DNA from: an uncultured Oscillospiraceae bacterium
GTDB taxonomy: Bacteria; Bacillota; Clostridia; Oscillospirales; Ruminococcaceae
NCBI GenBank assembly: GCA_950097605.1
Contig: CATNEU010000088.1
Coordinates: 1-6,536, forward strand
Direction of reading: 5' to 3'
DNA: 6,536 nucleotides
In this document: piece after piece, positions 1-6,536 of the stretch
Position numbering within the stretch: the stretch's first letter is position 1
Layout: every line of letters begins with the position of its first letter
The notes under the pieces: generated by a model
Told to the model about the DNA's origin: nothing
The model's database searches: none
What the model saw: only the letters and a program-made list of their open reading frames with translations
Made by a program: the position numbers and the translations under genes

Positions 1-1
1 C

Positions 2-2290
2 GAGCGCAAAAGGCGCGCGAAGGAAGCCCTCGAAAGAGTGGGCTTGGGGGATCAGCTTCATAAAAGGCCGAACCAGATGTCCGGCGGACAGATGCAGCGC
101 GTTGCGATTGCGCGCACGCTCGTCAACAACCCGGATATCCTGCTTGCGGATGAACCCACCGGCGCATTGGATACCGAAACGAGCGTGCAGGTGATGGAGC
201 TGCTCAAAGAGGTGGCCAAGGACCGGCTGGTGATTATGGTGACCCACAATCCCGAACTCGCAGAGCAATATGCGACCCGCACCGTGAAGCTCCGCGACGG
301 GAAAATTACCGACGACTCGGACCCGTATGCAGTGGAGGAAACCGTGGACCCGCCGCAGCACCAGACGATGGGCAAAACCTCGATGTCGTTTCTGACGGCG
401 CTTACGCTGAGCCTCAACAACCTGCGCACCAAAAAGGCGCGAACCATCCTGACCTCGTTCGCGGGAAGCATCGGCATCATCGGAATTGCGCTGATCTTAG
501 CGCTTTCAAGCGGCATCAACGCCTATATTGATACGGTGCAGAAGGACACCCTGTCCACCTATCCGGTGAGCATCGAGAGCGAGAGCGTGGATATGAACGC
601 CATGATGGCGGCCATGATGTCCCAGAACACCCAGGACGGCGTGGAACACCCGCTGGACCAGGTGTATTCCAACAACATCACCACCAGCATGCTCTCCGCC
701 ATGAGCCAGGAAACCAAGGCGAACGATTTGGGCGCATTTAAGGAATACATCGAAAGCGGGGCATCCGGCTTGCAGGCATACGCCTCTGCGATTCAATATG
801 GGTATGACCAGGATTTGCAGGTGTACAGCGCGGACACCGAGGACGGCGTGCTGCAGCTCAACCCCAGCGAGATTATGGGCGGCGGGATGAACGGCGCGGC
901 GGCCCATGGCAGCGCGGCCGGCATGGGCATGATGTTCCCGGGCGTATTTGAGGAGATGCTGGGCAACAGAGAACTGCTGGAATCGCAGTACGAGGTGCTG
1001 GCCGGCCGGTTCCCGGACGAAAACGCCTACAATGAGGTTGTGCTGGTGGTGGATGAAAACAACGAAATCAGCGATATGACTCTGTATACAATCGGCCTGA
1101 TGGACCAGGAGGAATACCGGAAAATTGTGCAGGCGGTTTCCGCCGGGGAAACCGTGGAAAAACCGGCGCAGGCAGCTTTTACCTATGACGAGATCCTGGG
1201 AACGTCGTTTAAATTGGTGCTGAACACCGCGTATTACACAAAGGATGCGCAGACCGGCGCGTGGAAAGACATGCGCGAGGACCAGAAGTTTATGAAACAA
1301 CTCGTGGACGACGCACTGCCGCTGAAAGTCGTGGGCATTCTGCGGCCGGATTCCGACGCCAGCGCCTCCTCAATCGGCGGGACGGTCGCCTATACCTCGG
1401 CGCTGACCCAGTATGTTGTCGAACAGATCGGCAGCAGCGGGATTGCAAAGGCACAGCTCGCGGATAAGGAGACCAACGTCCTCACGGGCATGCCGTTCGA
1501 CGTGGACAGCTTTGTGGAGGAGCTGACGATGGACGACGTGTACCGGATGGTTGCGGAAATGTCCCCGGAGGAGCAGCAGCAGTTCCAGGCGATGTCGGCA
1601 AGTATGCCGGAGCAGGAAATTCTAAAGCTCTTTGGCGAGCAGCTCAAGGCGGACGCCGGGACGCATACGACCTATGAAGACAATCTCCGGACACTGGGCA
1701 TCGTCGATCTGAACCGGCCCTCGAGAATCAACATCTATCCAACGGATTTTGAGGCCAAGGACAAAATTACAGCGCTGATTGAAGATTACAACACCAAACA
1801 GATAGAAGCCGTGCACGATGAAATGACCCTGAGCTATACCGACATTGTGGGGCTGATGATGTCTTCCATTACAACAATCATCAACATGATTAGCTATGTG
1901 CTGATCGGTTTTGTAGCCATTTCCCTTGTGGTCTCCTCAATTATGATCGGCATTATCACCTATATCTCGGTGCTCGAAAGGACCAAGGAAATCGGGATCC
2001 TGCGCAGTATCGGCGCATCCAAACGCAACATCTCCAGCATTTTCAATGCGGAGACGCTGATTGTCGGGCTTGCGGCGGGTCTTTTGGGAATCGGCATTTC
2101 CCTGCTGCTGTTGATTCCCGCCAACGCGATTATCGAGGCGCTCTCGGGCATTTCCGGCATCGCTTCGCTGCCCTGGACGGCGGCGGTTCTTCTGGTTTTA
2201 ATCAGTATGGCTCTGACTTTGATTTCGGGACTGATCCCGTCTAAAAAAGCCGCCAAGAAGGATCCGGTGACTGCACTGCGAACCGAGTGA
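2..2290 (+). CDS. ABC exporter, fused ATPase-permease (MacB/FtsX type), 5'-truncated
   Basis: The reading frame is open from the left edge, so the start codon, Walker A and Q-loop lie outside the window; the GTG at 38 is internal. What remains of the ATPase shows the signature MSGGQ (77-91), Walker B ILLADE with its catalytic Glu (137-154), the D-loop ALD and the switch His of MVTHN (245-247). A charged linker follows, then a first membrane helix (about 443-520), an extracellular domain of roughly 440 residues (about 530-1850), and three C-terminal helices (about 1850-1960, 2050-2135, 2175-2240). The FtsX-type region carries the typical ERTKEIGILRSIGAS segment, and the protein ends in KKAAKKDPVTALRTE, a usual tail for this family. 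Four helices with one large outer domain is MacB topology, but the outer domain is about twice that of MacB. Family members work as dimers that move or release peptides, lipids or drugs by mechanotransmission; the substrate here is unknown. The outer domain has two Met-rich stretches (593-628, 875-943) and a Gln/Glu/Met-rich helical stretch near 1559-1618. Class is certain, substrate is not. Confidence 0.93.
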   Translation, partial: ERKRRAKEALERVGLGDQLHKRPNQMSGGQMQRVAIARTLVNNPDILLADEPTGALDTETSVQVMELLKEVAKDRLVIMVTHNPELAEQYATRTVKLRDGKITDDSDPYAVEETVDPPQHQTMGKTSMSFLTALTLSLNNLRTKKARTILTSFAGSIGIIGIALILALSSGINAYIDTVQKDTLSTYPVSIESESVDMNAMMAAMMSQNTQDGVEHPLDQVYSNNITTSMLSAMSQETKANDLGAFKEYIESGASGLQAYASAIQYGYDQDLQVYSADTEDGVLQLNPSEIMGGGMNGAAAHGSAAGMGMMFPGVFEEMLGNRELLESQYEVLAGRFPDENAYNEVVLVVDENNEISDMTLYTIGLMDQEEYRKIVQAVSAGETVEKPAQAAFTYDEILGTSFKLVLNTAYYTKDAQTGAWKDMREDQKFMKQLVDDALPLKVVGILRPDSDASASSIGGTVAYTSALTQYVVEQIGSSGIAKAQLADKETNVLTGMPFDVDSFVEELTMDDVYRMVAEMSPEEQQQFQAMSASMPEQEILKLFGEQLKADAGTHTTYEDNLRTLGIVDLNRPSRINIYPTDFEAKDKITALIEDYNTKQIEAVHDEMTLSYTDIVGLMMSSITTIINMISYVLIGFVAISLVVSSIMIGIITYISVLERTKEIGILRSIGASKRNISSIFNAETLIVGLAAGLLGIGISLLLLIPANAIIEALSGISGIASLPWTAAVLLVLISMALTLISGLIPSKKAAKKDPVTALRTE

Positions 2291-2318
2291 TGGTTAAAGT
2301 TTTTTCTGTTTTCAGTAT

Positions 2319-2366
2319 CACATAAAGAGAAGGGGCTTTCTGCGGAAAGCTCCTTCTCTTTATGTG
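2319..2366. terminator. Strong hairpin between convergent genes, probable two-way terminator
   Basis: Arms 2319-2340 and 2345-2366 pair over 22 bp around the four-base loop TGCG, with a single non-Watson-Crick position (G opposite T, a G-U wobble in the plus-strand RNA and an A-C mismatch in the minus-strand RNA). It lies 28 nt after the exporter stop and 30 nt after the stop of the convergent S-component gene, so it can end both transcripts. The U-tract on the plus side is weak (CTTTATGTG lies partly within the stem), so termination is inferred from position and stem length. Confidence 0.8.
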
Positions 2367-2396
2367 TATGTGACCGGCCAAAGGGTTTGGTAGGGT

Positions 2397-3098
2397 TTAT
2401 TCCATTGTGGTAAACAGGCCGTACTTTGTTTTAATCCGCTCGAGCTTTTCGCCTATCGGCTTTGTTAAAAGCAAGAGGAAAATGACGTTGGAAACGGCGT
2501 ATTCGACCGTGAACGGCAGAGCCAGCGCAACCGACGCCAGATAGCGGGACAGCAGGAATCTGCCGTCCACCCACAACGTAGTCCAAACGTCCATCAGCAT
2601 GGAGAACAGAATACCCGCCAATACGCCATAGACGATCAGAAGGAGTTTTCTGCGCTTGAGAGGACCCGCGAAAACGCCGGCAAGAAAACCGATGATTCCC
2701 CACGCGAACATCTGAAACGGCGTCCAGGGGCCCTGCCCGAAATAGAAGTTGGAGACGACGGCGGACAGCGCCCCCACCAAAAATCCGGCCTCTTTTCCCA
2801 GATAGAGCGCGGCGACCACCGTGACGGCTGTGACAGGCTTGAAGCCGGGCAGCCACGCAAACACAAAACGGCCCGCAACCGATATGGCCACCAGAATGGC
2901 GAGGATCATGAGCTCCCGGGAGGTGGCGTCCCTTCTTTCAAACCGCAGAAAGACCGGCACACAGGAGAGCGCGGCTACGGCAAGAGAAATCAGGGCGTAC
3001 TGTTTATCACGAAACAGGACGGCGCCCCCTATGACCACGGCCGGTATCAACAGCAGCAGGAATATCGAAGAGACTTTTTTGCGGGCTGCGGTCTTCAT
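2397..3098 (-). CDS. cbrT: ECF transporter substrate-binding S component, probable cobalamin type
   Basis: A 233-residue, very hydrophobic protein that should capture the vitamin in the membrane and dock on the T component. I see about eight possible membrane segments: residues 12-29, 34-51, 63-83, 89-100, 104-121, 127-145, 152-176 and 186-211. The core matches the S-component pattern: AILVAISVAGR at 67-77 resembles the Ala-rich first core helix that contacts the T subunit, followed by a conserved-looking loop FYFGQGPWTPFQ (118-129). The first two helices (12-51) are additional to the usual six-helix S fold. I place the start at 3098, not at the in-frame ATG at 3122: the ATG at 3098 overlaps the stop of the ATPase gene as ATGA and has GGAGGG five bases upstream. 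The cobalamin assignment rests mainly on the riboswitch that heads the operon; the name follows the CbrT/U/V scheme for predicted cobalamin ECF systems. Cobinamide or another corrinoid is possible, and cobalt is less likely because no CbiM/CbiN-like protein is present. Confidence 0.85.
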   Translation of the reverse strand: MKTAARKKVSSIFLLLLIPAVVIGGAVLFRDKQYALISLAVAALSCVPVFLRFERRDATSRELMILAILVAISVAGRFVFAWLPGFKPVTAVTVVAALYLGKEAGFLVGALSAVVSNFYFGQGPWTPFQMFAWGIIGFLAGVFAGPLKRRKLLLIVYGVLAGILFSMLMDVWTTLWVDGRFLLSRYLASVALALPFTVEYAVSNVIFLLLLTKPIGEKLERIKTKYGLFTTME

Positions 3099-4774
3099 GA
3101 GATCCCTCCATTTTGCTTGCACAGCGCCACCACGTCTTCACAGGTGACGGCGTTTTGATACAGGTGGCGGGAGATGCGGTTGGCAGCCGTGGTGTAAAAA
3201 TTGTTGTCGGAGAAAAAGGCCGGGGGCCGGTCTGCCGAAACGATCTCCCCGTCGAAAAACAGCGCGCAGCGGTCGGCCGCTTTCGCTGCGAACTCCACGT
3301 CGTGCGTGACCATGACAACCGTGATGCCCTGTTGTTTGAGGCGGCGCAGAATCGAGAGCAGGGTTTGTTTGGAGAAGGCGTCGATCCCTTTTGTCGGTTC
3401 GTCCAGCAGCAGGATTTGCGGCTGGAGCAGCAGGATTTTGCCCAAAGCCGCCTTTTGCTGCTCGCCGCCGCTGAGGTCGTACGGGTGCTTGGCAAGGAGA
3501 GGGGTAATCTCCAACTGCGCAGCAATCCGCGCGATGTGTTGTTCGCTTTCCTGCTCGCCGTATCCCATCACGGAGCAGATTTCTTCGTAGTCCTTCCGCA
3601 CGGTTTTTTCGAGGAAAACCGTTTGCGGGTTTTGCGGCAGCATGGCCAGGTTGTGCCGGTACAGGGTGTTGCCCGGGTAGCTGCCGATCTTTTTGCCGCC
3701 GATCAAAATTTTGCCGCGGTAGGCTTTGGAAAGCCCCGCCATCAAGTTCAGCATGGTGGTTTTTCCAGTGCCGTTGCCGCCCAGAACGCAGAGAACCTCC
3801 CCGCGGTATACCGAAAGCGATAGGCCGCGCAGCACGTCCGGCAGGTTTTTCTCATACCGGAACCACACGTCTTTGAGTGCAAGCGCCTTTTCGGTTGCGG
3901 GTGCGGGTGCGGCTTCCGCAAGCCGGTCGGTGCGGCGGTTGTTGAAGTGGCCGGTTAGAAAACGGCGCCCATCTTTGACGGTCAGCGGGCAGGGCGCCTC
4001 AACCGAAAGCGCCTCGAAGATGCGCACGGCACTTGGCAGGGCGGCAAACATGCGGTGGTCCGGACGGATTTCCCGCAGGCGGGCCGCTATGTTTTCAGGG
4101 CGGTCGTATACGGCGGCGGTCCCGTTTTCCAATATCAGAACACGGTCTGCAATTGGGAAAACCTCCTCAAGACGGTGTTCCACGAGCAGGATGGTCAGGC
4201 CGAGCTCTCGGTTGAGCTTTTGCAGCGTTGCGATGAACTCGGCGGCGGCAATCGGATCGAGCTGGGAAGTCGGCTCGTCCAGCAGCAACAGTTTGGGTTG
4301 CATCGCCATGACCGACGCAAGGCTGAGCATTTGCTTCTGGCCGCCGGAGAGCGCGCTGGTGTTCCGGCGGAACCACTCCTGGATGCCAAAATAGCTCGCC
4401 ATCTCGGCAACGCGGCGGCGGATGACCGGCGTGGAATAGCCGAGGCTTTCCAGGCCAAACGCAAGCTCGTGCCAGACCTTGTCCGTGACCACCTGGCTCT
4501 CAGGATTTTGCTGCACAAAGCCGATTTTACAGGCGGCGTCCCGGTCGTCCATATCCTGCTGGCGGACGCCCTCGTATACGATCTCCCCGCTTTTTTCCCC
4601 GAAGGGCGCTAGCTCTCGTTTCAACAGCTTCAAAAGCGTGGACTTTCCGCAGCCGGATTCCCCGCAAAGCAGAATAAACGCGCCGCTTGGCACCTCGAAC
4701 GACAGCTTGCACAGGGTATCCTGTTTGGCGCCCGGATATCGGAAACTCAGATTCTGGACACGTAATATTTCCAT
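3095..4774 (-). CDS. cbrU: ECF transporter duplicated ATPase (A1A2 fusion), probable cobalamin type
   Basis: A 559-residue protein with two complete ABC ATPase domains in one chain; it powers the ECF transporter from the cytoplasmic side. Domain 1: Walker A GESGCGKST (38-46), Q-loop QQNPESQ (88-94), signature LSGGQ (142-146), Walker B ending DE (166-167), switch His200. Domain 2: Walker A GGNGTGKTT (332-340), Q-loop PQNPQ (380-384), signature LSGGE (434-438), Walker B ending DE (458-459) followed by PTKGID, switch His491. Both catalytic Glu residues are present (167 and 459), so both sites look competent. A linker of about 55 residues, with an Ala/Pro-rich part (286-293), joins the halves. 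Many ECF systems encode the two ATPases as separate EcfA1 and EcfA2; fusion with its own T and S genes is typical of group I systems and matches CbrU. The gene begins 28 nt inside the end of the T gene, with AAAGGAG eight bases upstream of the ATG, and ends in an ATGA overlap with the S gene. Confidence 0.92.
   Translation of the reverse strand: MEILRVQNLSFRYPGAKQDTLCKLSFEVPSGAFILLCGESGCGKSTLLKLLKRELAPFGEKSGEIVYEGVRQQDMDDRDAACKIGFVQQNPESQVVTDKVWHELAFGLESLGYSTPVIRRRVAEMASYFGIQEWFRRNTSALSGGQKQMLSLASVMAMQPKLLLLDEPTSQLDPIAAAEFIATLQKLNRELGLTILLVEHRLEEVFPIADRVLILENGTAAVYDRPENIAARLREIRPDHRMFAALPSAVRIFEALSVEAPCPLTVKDGRRFLTGHFNNRRTDRLAEAAPAPATEKALALKDVWFRYEKNLPDVLRGLSLSVYRGEVLCVLGGNGTGKTTMLNLMAGLSKAYRGKILIGGKKIGSYPGNTLYRHNLAMLPQNPQTVFLEKTVRKDYEEICSVMGYGEQESEQHIARIAAQLEITPLLAKHPYDLSGGEQQKAALGKILLLQPQILLLDEPTKGIDAFSKQTLLSILRRLKQQGITVVMVTHDVEFAAKAADRCALFFDGEIVSADRPPAFFSDNNFYTTAANRISRHLYQNAVTCEDVVALCKQNGGIS
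3104..3109 (-). promoter_or_regulatory. Ribosome binding site that sets the S-component start
   Basis: On the minus strand GGAGGG lies five bases before the ATG at 3098, inside the last codons of the ATPase gene. It supports the 3098 start over the ATG at 3122, which would extend the protein by eight residues. Confidence 0.75.
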
Positions 4775-5628
4775 TGCAGGCTCTCCTTTACTTCCAGAAT
4801 GAAGGGCAGCAGGACCAGCAGCCCAAACGCGGCGTATGTGAGCAGCGCGGCCGGCGTATGCCGCAGCTTGGTAATTACAGGGTAATAGGAGAAGGCGGCT
4901 GTGCCAACCAGCAGGCCCGCCAGCGTGACGCCCAGCAGCATGCCGGAGAGCAAAAGCAGCCGCTTATCAGCCGCAGTCAGCCGGTAAAGGGAAAAATGGC
5001 TGCGGCCTTTCAGGCCATAGCCGCGCGCGCGCATCGAGTCCCCGGTGTCGATTGCATTCTCGAGCGACCAGGTGATTACGGCCGACAGCACGCGCATGGC
5101 GCTGTGCAGCCGGGTGTGGTAGCTTTTTCCGCTGTAAAGTCCCATGGCCTTCTGTGCGCGCCGCACCTTTTGAGACTGCTCAATAAACAGCGGGATGAAC
5201 CGCAGGGCGGCGGTGAGCACCAGCGAAAGCTTTGGAGCCCTTTTGCCGCATAAAAACAGCAGCTTTTCGCTTGTGAAGCTCTGGTGCAGGCATTTGCACC
5301 AGAGCATGACCGCGACCAGCATTGCGCCGATGGCCGCGCCATACAAAACGGCTTCCAGCGTGATGGGAATATCGTTGATATAGACAATCGGCGTAACGCC
5401 CTCTTGGGAAAACAGCGGGTTGGTGATGGCGGTCATCAAAAACAACACCAGGCAAAACGCCATGCCGCGCCAAAACTTTCGTGTAGGTTCCAAAACGGCG
5501 CAGAAGCAGATGCTGCCGACGAGAGAAAGCCCCAGCAGCACAGGATGCGTTGTGAACATCGAGAGCAGCAGGACGGACAAGAAAAACAATGCGAGCGCCG
5601 CAGGGTGGTAGGCGGCAAAGGCTTTCAT
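4747..5628 (-). CDS. cbrV: ECF transporter transmembrane T component, probable cobalamin type
   Basis: A 293-residue CbiQ/EcfT-family membrane protein that links the ATPases to the S component. Hydrophobic segments lie near residues 9-27, 29-46, 56-70, 93-111, 134-149, and two at the C-terminus (about 226-246 and 261-280). Between them are the features that mark the family: a cytoplasmic region with two coupling-helix motifs, RRAQKAMGL (156-164) and MRARGYG (199-205), whose Arg residues in this family insert into the grooves of the two ATPase domains. NPLFSQEGVTPI (70-81) resembles the NPLF-x-x-x-GVT stretch common in T components of this type. The YHP near the N-terminus (7-9) supports the start at 5628. 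AAAGGA lies 12 bases upstream, a slightly long spacing; an out-of-frame ATG at 5638 is too close to that site. It is the first gene of the riboswitch-led operon and overlaps the ATPase gene by 28 nt. The family is sure; the cargo is inferred from the leader. Confidence 0.9.
   Translation of the reverse strand: MKAFAAYHPAALALFFLSVLLLSMFTTHPVLLGLSLVGSICFCAVLEPTRKFWRGMAFCLVLFLMTAITNPLFSQEGVTPIVYINDIPITLEAVLYGAAIGAMLVAVMLWCKCLHQSFTSEKLLFLCGKRAPKLSLVLTAALRFIPLFIEQSQKVRRAQKAMGLYSGKSYHTRLHSAMRVLSAVITWSLENAIDTGDSMRARGYGLKGRSHFSLYRLTAADKRLLLLSGMLLGVTLAGLLVGTAAFSYYPVITKLRHTPAALLTYAAFGLLVLLPFILEVKESLQWKYYVSRI
4783..4789 (-). promoter_or_regulatory. Ribosome binding site of the ECF ATPase gene
   Basis: AAAGGAG on the minus strand, eight bases before the ATG at 4774. 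It lies inside the coding region of the T gene, so the ATPase is probably translated in coupling with it. Confidence 0.7.
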
Positions 5629-5640
5629 GAGAATTCATCG

Positions 5641-5646
5641 TCCTTT
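5641..5646 (-). promoter_or_regulatory. Probable ribosome binding site of the T-component gene
   Basis: AAAGGA on the minus strand, 12 bases before the ATG at 5628. The spacing is longer than usual, but no better purine-rich site lies nearer. Confidence 0.5.
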
Positions 5647-5679
5647 CTGTTTTCAGATAGGCGGTGCAATAGTAAAGGC

Positions 5680-5729
5680 TGTATAAATAGAAAAGGCTGC
5701 GTTTTTCTGCTGGCAGAAAAATGCAGCCT
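5680..5729 (-). terminator. Intrinsic terminator in the riboswitch leader (expression platform)
   Basis: Arms at 5694-5710 and 5713-5729 form a 16-17 bp hairpin with a tiny loop and one A-C mismatch on the minus-strand RNA. GC-rich ends flank an A/T core, and on the minus strand the stem is followed by TTTTCTATTTATA (5681-5693). It lies between the cobalamin aptamer and the first gene, about 65 bases before the T-gene start, exactly where a ligand-controlled terminator is expected. Aptamer and hairpin are separated by about 93 bases. A candidate antiterminator is CAGCC just after the aptamer (plus-strand GGCTG, 5818-5822), which could pair with GGCTG in the first arm; this is short and only a suggestion. 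Confidence 0.78.
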
Positions 5730-5822
5730 GGCTGTTTCCTTCAGGAATGCACGCAAGTATACACTGGCGGCTTGTTCGGCATACACGTTCCCATTGCCCG
5801 GAAGTGTGTGATTGCTCGGCTG

Positions 5823-6007
5823 GCTATGGCAGGTATCCTGGCTGACGGCGATCGCATTGCGGAACAAAAGCGCCTTCTCGGGCGGTTCTACCGCCGGGTG
5901 GCATGCTGCTTATTGTTATTCGCCAAACACAGTAATGGCTGTTGCGCCGGATTTTCACCGGCTTCCCTTTTCACCCCGCGGCGGTATGCGCTGCGGAACA
6001 CCATAGC
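5823..6007 (-). promoter_or_regulatory. Cobalamin riboswitch aptamer
   Basis: Minus-strand RNA carries the family hallmarks in order. GGGAA (5963-5967) is followed by the hairpin GCCGG-TGAAAAT-CCGGC (5946-5962), then ATTACTGTG (around 5928-5936), and finally the B12 box AGCCAGGATACCTGCC (5828-5843). A closing P1 helix is visible: GCTATGG (6001-6007) pairs perfectly with CCATAGC (5823-5829). An inner side hairpin GGCGGT-AGA-ACCGCC lies at 5881-5895. The 185-base size fits the class. Bound cobalamin should favour the leader terminator and so repress the ECF operon. Which cobalamin form (adenosyl-, methyl- or aquo-) is bound cannot be told by eye. Confidence 0.93.
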
Positions 6008-6019
6008 GGCTATTTATTC

Positions 6020-6047
6020 ATTATACCATCTTCCGGACAAATAGCAA
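6020..6047 (-). promoter_or_regulatory. Sigma-A-type promoter of the cobalamin ECF operon
   Basis: On the minus strand there is a perfect -10 TATAAT (6020-6025) preceded by TGG (6026-6028), which makes an extended -10. A -35-like TTGCTA (6042-6047) lies 16 bases upstream. Transcription should begin near 6013, a few bases before the P1 helix of the riboswitch, which is the expected geometry. Confidence 0.85.
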
Positions 6048-6536
6048 CTGGTTTTGCAGAAGCGGGCTGCGCGACCGGCAAGCGGCGGGGCGCTGAACCT
6101 ACCTGACATGTGCCGGCGTGTTGAAGAAAGTTGGATCGAGGATTGGACAGACTGTAATAATTTAAGCTGGCGAATGGAAACGGTTCCGGCATCAAACGAC
6201 GCCGTGCTTCCATTGTGCCGTCTATAGCCGGAAGGACTGGTGATATTGTTTCGCCCACCGCAGAATCGCTGCGTGCTTTGCAGAACCAATGTTAAGCTTA
6301 GATTAAAGTTCGCGTGCTATCCTGTCTATGCATAAAACCGAAGAAGAACGCGGATGCATGCAGTGAACGTTTTGCCGTGCGCATACGATAGTGGATTGAA
6401 TTGAAATGGCGGATGCCTTTAAGCAGAACCGTGCATATCGGAGCTGTCGTTTAAACATGCGGGAAAGAATCCGCGCTTGCAAACCGGACGGACGAGGTGT
6501 ATGCTGAAACACAGATATCGACACTGTACTGGATGA
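6048..6536. other. Flank of about 490 bases with no supported gene
   Basis: No reading frame here has both a convincing start with a ribosome binding site and a recognisable product. A minus-strand frame stays open from the right edge to a TAA at 6303 (about 77 codons). Its product is Arg/Ser-rich with no recognisable family, and its third codon positions are visibly less GC-rich than in the neighbouring genes. A plus-strand frame is open from 6045 to 6334 but for one TAG at 6224; its inner ATG at 6108 has no ribosome binding site. A small inverted repeat TTCCGGC/GCCGGAA (6184-6190 and 6227-6233) encloses 36 bases. I see no tRNA, insertion-sequence end, tandem repeat or CRISPR array. Confidence 0.6.

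Noticed and set aside
506..1300. A 264-codon minus-strand open frame opposite the exporter
   Set aside because: It lies antisense within the exporter's well-supported coding region, is rich in His/Arg/Val as mirror frames of GC-rich genes are, and has no recognisable family.
3113..3823. A 236-codon plus-strand open frame opposite the ECF ATPase, with others at 3726-4394 and 4055-4612
   Set aside because: All are antisense to the duplicated ATPase, whose motifs are complete in both halves, and their products resemble no family.
2397..5628. A cobalt or nickel importer (CbiMNQO/NikMNQO) in place of a vitamin transporter
   Set aside because: The T protein is CbiQ-like, but there is no CbiM/NikM-type S component with its N-terminal metal-binding His, and no CbiN. 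The duplicated ATPase and the S-component pattern fit the cobalamin group better.
5721..6044. A plus-strand open frame of 107 codons across the riboswitch, and a minus-strand one at 5625-5867
   Set aside because: They cross the conserved aptamer, terminator or promoter, have no suitable ribosome binding site, and show low-complexity products.
6184..6233. Inverted repeat TTCCGGC/GCCGGAA as a possible terminator or operator
   Set aside because: The stem is only 7 bp around 36 bases, with no T-tract and no neighbouring gene to regulate.
6501..6536. A short plus-strand frame starting at an ATG with GAGGTG just before it
   Set aside because: It ends after 11 codons at the last base of the window; the GAGGTG is too close to the ATG to act as a ribosome binding site.

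Overview
The window looks like chromosomal DNA of a moderately GC-rich member of the Firmicutes, most likely a class Clostridia anaerobe of the gut type. This is inferred from three things: the gene content (an ECF-type vitamin transporter with its own dedicated energizing module, and a fused ATPase-permease exporter with a very large extracellular domain), the purine-rich ribosome binding sites, and the use of a cobalamin riboswitch. No species can be named from the sequence alone.

Layout. Positions 2-2290 (+) hold the 3' part of a MacB/FtsX-type ABC exporter fusion whose N-terminal Walker A region lies before the window. A long perfect hairpin at 2319-2366 separates it from a convergent operon on the minus strand. 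Read in its own direction, that operon runs: promoter (6020-6047), cobalamin riboswitch aptamer (5823-6007), leader with an intrinsic terminator (5680-5729), ECF T component (4747-5628), duplicated ECF ATPase (3095-4774) and ECF S component (2397-3098). The last 490 bases or so (6048-6536) carry no gene I can support.

How the genes work together. The three minus-strand genes make a complete group I ECF transporter: a membrane scaffold (T), two ATPase domains fused in one chain (A1A2) and a substrate-binding membrane protein (S). The genes overlap at both junctions (28 nt and 4 nt), which suggests coupled translation. The riboswitch in the leader points to cobalamin or a related corrinoid as cargo: when the vitamin is plentiful the leader should terminate, and when it is scarce the transporter is made. 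The arrangement matches the predicted cobalamin ECF transporter called CbrT/CbrU/CbrV. The exporter on the plus strand appears to be unrelated in function and only adjacent.

No previously undescribed system is visible. The most useful points are the firm substrate assignment through the riboswitch, the correction of the S-component start to 3098, the N-terminal membrane extension on that protein, the Met-rich loops in the exporter, and the unexplained right-hand flank.
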